Origin: Candidatus Coatesiibacteriota bacterium
GTDB lineage: Bacteria; JAFGND01
Assembly: GCA_016927185.1 (NCBI GenBank)
Contig: JAFGND010000027.1
Span: 1 to 36,847 of the forward strand
DNA: 36,847 nucleotides
Reading direction: 5' to 3'
In this document: positions 34,776 to 36,847 of the stretch, piece after piece
Layout of the letters: each line of letters begins with the position of its first letter
Numbering within the stretch: the stretch's first letter is position 1
Translations under genes and position numbers: made by a program
Notes under the pieces: model-generated
The model's database searches: none
What the model was told of the DNA's origin: nothing
What the model saw: only the letters and a program-made list of their open reading frames with translations

Positions 34776-35510
34776 TTATAACTCGTCTTTCTCACTTTCA
34801 TTAAAGAAGTAAATCATTCTGCCACACATTTCGCAGATATCATAAGTTCCACTTTCCTTCAATGAGACCACTTTCTGTATAGGCAGTGAGCCGTGACATC
34901 CGCAACATGTACCGTCTTTCTGAATAGAAACCAGTGCAATACCACCGCTTTTTGAACCTGTCTGTATTCTATTGTATTGCCTGAGAACTCGTTCTGAAAT
35001 CTTCTTCCTTATCTCTTCCTTGTCAAGATCCATTTCCTTTATCTTGTCATTGTTTTCCTTGATCTGATTCCTGAGATGCTCTTCAAGTCCTTCTATCTTG
35101 CGTTTGTTAGCTGCAAGTTCCTCTTCCAGTTCCTTGAAATCCTCTTCCAGCTTCTCTATTTTCTCGTCCTGAAGAAGTATATCCTCAACTATTTCATCAA
35201 TTTCATTTTTCTTGTGGTCAATATCTCTCAGGATATCCTGGTATTCCTTGTTTGTTTTAACCTGCAAACTCATTTTCTTGAGTTTCTCCAGTTCCAGTTT
35301 TGCTGTTTCCCAGTCCAGATTCAAATCCATTCTTTGTTGTTTGTATAGCATAAGTTCCTTGTGTTTTTCTTCCAAGACCTGCTGATCATCTACTAATTCT
35401 GACTGGGTTTCCTTGAGTTCCTGTTCTATTCTTTCTATATCATGTCTATAATTTACTATCTCTCTATCTATCTCCTGCAATTGTATCAGATTTCTCAAAT
35501 CGTCATTCAT
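34776..35510 (-). CDS. C4-type zinc-ribbon coiled-coil protein (DUF164/CT398 family)
   Basis: A 244-residue protein. Residues 1-175 form a long antiparallel-type coiled coil rich in Glu, Lys and Leu. The C-terminal zinc ribbon has CCGCHGSLP and YDICEMCGRMIYF, two Cx2C pairs. This is the architecture of the conserved CT398/zf-RING_7 family, implicated in flagellar secretion or RNA polymerase-related functions in other bacteria but of unsettled role. AAGGAG precedes the ATG. It lies just after the tRNA terminator. Confidence 0.85.
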   Translation of the reverse strand: MNDDLRNLIQLQEIDREIVNYRHDIERIEQELKETQSELVDDQQVLEEKHKELMLYKQQRMDLNLDWETAKLELEKLKKMSLQVKTNKEYQDILRDIDHKKNEIDEIVEDILLQDEKIEKLEEDFKELEEELAANKRKIEGLEEHLRNQIKENNDKIKEMDLDKEEIRKKISERVLRQYNRIQTGSKSGGIALVSIQKDGTCCGCHGSLPIQKVVSLKESGTYDICEMCGRMIYFFNESEKDEL

Positions 35511-35530
35511 ACAAACTCCTTCATATAAAA

Positions 35531-35558
35531 ATAAAAAAGCACCCGAATCAGGGCGCTT
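35531..35558 (-). terminator. Intrinsic terminator of the tRNA pair
   Basis: On the lower strand AAGCGCCC pairs with GGGTGCTT (one G-U) around a six-base loop, followed by TTTTTTATTTTT. It begins seven bases after the tRNA-Val 3' end, so it terminates the tRNA transcript. Confidence 0.85.
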
Positions 35559-35564
35559 GTTGAT

Positions 35565-35636
35565 TAGGCGGAACAGGATTTGAACCTGTGACTCTCGGCA
35601 TGTGAAGCCGATGCTCTACCACTGAGCTACCCACCC
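35565..35636 (-). tRNA. tRNA-Val (CAC)
   Basis: A 72-base cloverleaf: acceptor GGGTGGG/TCCGCCT with end wobbles, D-arm GCTC...GAGC, anticodon stem TCGGC/GCCGA around TTCACAT (anticodon CAC, reads GUG), T-arm ACAGG-TTCAAAT-CCTGT. No CCA is encoded. Confidence 0.92.
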
Positions 35637-35685
35637 TATAAAAATTTTTCCAATAAAGCAATTATTTCAAGTTCCTTTGTTTAAT

Positions 35686-35760
35686 GGGCCTACCAGGAAT
35701 CGAACCTGGAAACCATCCGGTTATGAGCCGGGTGCTCTGCCAAATTGAGCTATAGGCCCT
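35686..35760 (-). tRNA. tRNA with CAT anticodon (Ile2 or elongator Met)
   Basis: A 75-base cloverleaf: acceptor GGGCCTA/TAGGCCC perfectly paired, D-arm GCTC...GAGC, anticodon loop CTCATAA (anticodon CAT), T-arm CCAGG-TTCGATT-CCTGG. It is not an initiator. The GGGCCTATAGCTCA start resembles tRNA-Ile, so it may be the Ile2 type whose C34 is lysidinylated by TilS to read AUA; elongator Met is the alternative. The outermost anticodon-stem pair is a C-A mismatch. No CCA is encoded. Confidence 0.92.
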
Positions 35761-35858
35761 TATTTTCTAATGGCCTTGTTTTAGTTTAGGACATAATATA
35801 GTCAAGTTTTTTTTTAAGGTATTTGAATCCACGTCATTTGCTGCATGAAAAACGGTGA

Positions 35859-36227
35859 ACGAATTCTGGAAGGAAAGTAAAGGAAAATTTACTAAAACTA
35901 TATGAGAAAGCAAAAATAGTATTCATAGGTTCTCCATATGACCCGGGTCCTCATACTTTTCTTGAAGCACAATCTTTTGGGGCGATTGTCATAAATGGAA
36001 TCAAGGAAGGAGGAGCCAGAGAGACATTCATTGAAGGAAAGACAGGATTTAACATCGCATATAAAGATTCTTTTGCACTTGCAGAGAAAATTTTGTTCAT
36101 CCTGAGGAACAGAGATATTGCTTTAAAAATGTCACTTGATGCTTTCGAGAATATTCAGAAAAACTGGAAATGGGAATATGTTGCAGACAGGATTGCACAG
36201 GCTATTACAGACACTTGGGATAAATAA
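35859..36227 (+). pseudogene. Truncated glycosyltransferase (GT4-type C-terminal half)
   Basis: The frame is open from just after an in-frame TGA to the TAA at 36225, with no ATG, GTG or ribosome site near its beginning. It encodes only the nucleotide-sugar-binding half of a family 4 glycosyltransferase: KIVFIGSPYDPGPHTFLEAQSFG, then GGARETFIEGKTGF, the donor-site E...E region, and a final helix. The N-terminal acceptor domain is missing. It lies about 100 bases from the tRNA pair, so a rearrangement next to the tRNAs probably removed its front. It converges with the next gene, with nine bases between stops. Confidence 0.65.
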
Positions 36228-36235
36228 AAGGGATT

Positions 36236-36847
36236 TTACCTCATCTTCACTATCCTCTTTGTTTCCTTTCCTGACTTAACTATATAAACTCCCTCTCTCC
36301 ATTTGCTAGTATCAAGAGAATGCTTGCCCTTATTCAGTTTTGTAATAAGCTGACCGGTCAGGGAATAGATTGCTCCTGAAGATGGCAGGGAAATCGTAAG
36401 TCTGTCTGAGAATGGATTTGGGGAAACTGAGAAGGATTTGTTTGGAATATAAGAAGATGATTTATCATCTTTGAAGCCAGTATAACCATAGGTTTCAATT
36501 GCATAAAGATATGTATCACAACTTCCAACATAAACAACTCCATCTGAGACACAAGGAGAAGATTCAACCATTCTACCTGTCTCATATCTCCATTTAGGAG
36601 TTCCGTCAGAGCAGTTTATTGCATAAAAATAATCATCACAACTTCCAACATAAACAACTCCATCAGAGACACAGGGAGAGGAGGAAACATTATCACCTGT
36701 TTGATATCTCCATTTAAAAGTTCCATCTGAGCAGTTTATTGCATAAAGATAATTATCCCAACTTCCAACATAAACAATTCCATCTGAGACACAAGGAGAG
36801 GAGAAAACATAACTATCTGTCTTATATTTCCATTTAAGAGTTCCATC
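36236..36847 (-). CDS. PQQ-like beta-propeller repeat protein with type IX sorting domain (3' part)
   Basis: The gene runs off the right edge, so the N-terminus is outside. The visible part has at least three near-identical 40-residue repeats of the form 'SSPCVSDGVVYVGSCDDYFYAI' followed by 'NCSDG..KWRY.TG', the outer-blade motif of PQQ-dehydrogenase-like beta-propellers. After a linker, residues about 110-204 form a C-terminal Por/type IX secretion sorting domain (SVSPNPFSDRLTI, GAIYSLTGQLI, WREGVYIVKSG, then RIVKM). It is therefore a secreted, probably surface-attached repeat protein. The frame is in phase with the window end. Confidence 0.88.
   Translation of the reverse strand, partial: DGTLKWKYKTDSYVFSSPCVSDGIVYVGSWDNYLYAINCSDGTFKWRYQTGDNVSSSPCVSDGVVYVGSCDDYFYAINCSDGTPKWRYETGRMVESSPCVSDGVVYVGSCDTYLYAIETYGYTGFKDDKSSSYIPNKSFSVSPNPFSDRLTISLPSSGAIYSLTGQLITKLNKGKHSLDTSKWREGVYIVKSGKETKRIVKMR
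36536..36847 (-). repeat. 120-bp tandem repeats within the beta-propeller gene
   Basis: The same DNA phrase begins near 36540, 36660 and 36780, exactly 120 bases apart, with few differences. Each unit codes one 40-residue blade. The DNA similarity is much higher than propeller repeats usually keep, suggesting recent expansion or ongoing homogenisation. The array continues beyond the window. Confidence 0.85.

Noticed and set aside
1-36847. CRISPR arrays, insertion sequences, rRNA genes
   Set aside because: No regular spaced repeats, transposase motifs or rRNA-like stretches were seen on either strand.

Overview
The window is AT-rich bacterial DNA. Its lower-strand housekeeping genes (lnt, pssA, clpC, pcrA, folP, ftsH, pyk, rsfS) imply a Gram-negative type envelope: apolipoprotein N-acyltransferase and a periplasmic lytic transglycosylase are present, as is a secreted beta-propeller protein with a type IX (Por) C-terminal sorting domain. 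That sorting domain, tandem B12-dependent radical SAM enzymes, a 2-hydroxyacyl-CoA dehydratase-like protein and a ferredoxin-tailed pyruvate kinase fit an anaerobe of, or near, the FCB assemblage or an uncultured candidate phylum. No 16S gene is present, so this placement is inference.

Layout. Positions 1-1838 are gene-poor and read on the upper strand. They hold a two-helix membrane protein, then three mutually similar 23-24 residue hydrophobic peptides, each with a strong Shine-Dalgarno. The region also has several 'AAAGGGCTTAA' hairpins and a family of TACC-N8-GGTA boxes. From 1848 to 6572 are lnt, pssA and clpC on the lower strand. From about 6825 to 21876 there is a compact phage structural cluster, also on the lower strand. 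In transcription order it runs terL, [antisense transglutaminase cargo gene], portal, scaffold-like, decoration-like, major capsid, connector-like, tail tube, tail chaperone with a probable -1 frameshift, short tape measure, tail proteins, a Maf/DUF115 glycosyltransferase-like protein, and a small membrane coiled-coil protein. No integrase, repressor, replication gene, small terminase, recognisable prohead protease or endolysin is visible. The cluster is therefore a remnant prophage or a domesticated particle such as a gene transfer agent.

From 22200 to 33969 the lower strand carries a nearly gapless run, read from high to low coordinates: two paralogous B12-binding radical SAM proteins, rsfS, a 2-hydroxyacyl-CoA dehydratase D-component-like protein, a lytic transglycosylase, pyk, ftsH, folP and pcrA. 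Upstream of it lie a degenerate sirtuin with its own promoter, a DUF164/CT398-type zinc-ribbon coiled-coil protein, and two tRNA genes followed by a clean terminator. The right end has a decapitated glycosyltransferase on the upper strand and the 3' part of a PQQ-type repeat protein with a type IX sorting tail.

The most unusual parts are the micro-peptide locus at 964-1605, the integrase-less capsid/tail cluster with its two odd passengers (transglutaminase and Maf-like protein), the pyruvate kinase-ferredoxin fusion, and the sirtuin that has lost its catalytic histidine. All functions come from reading motifs by eye; no database search was run.
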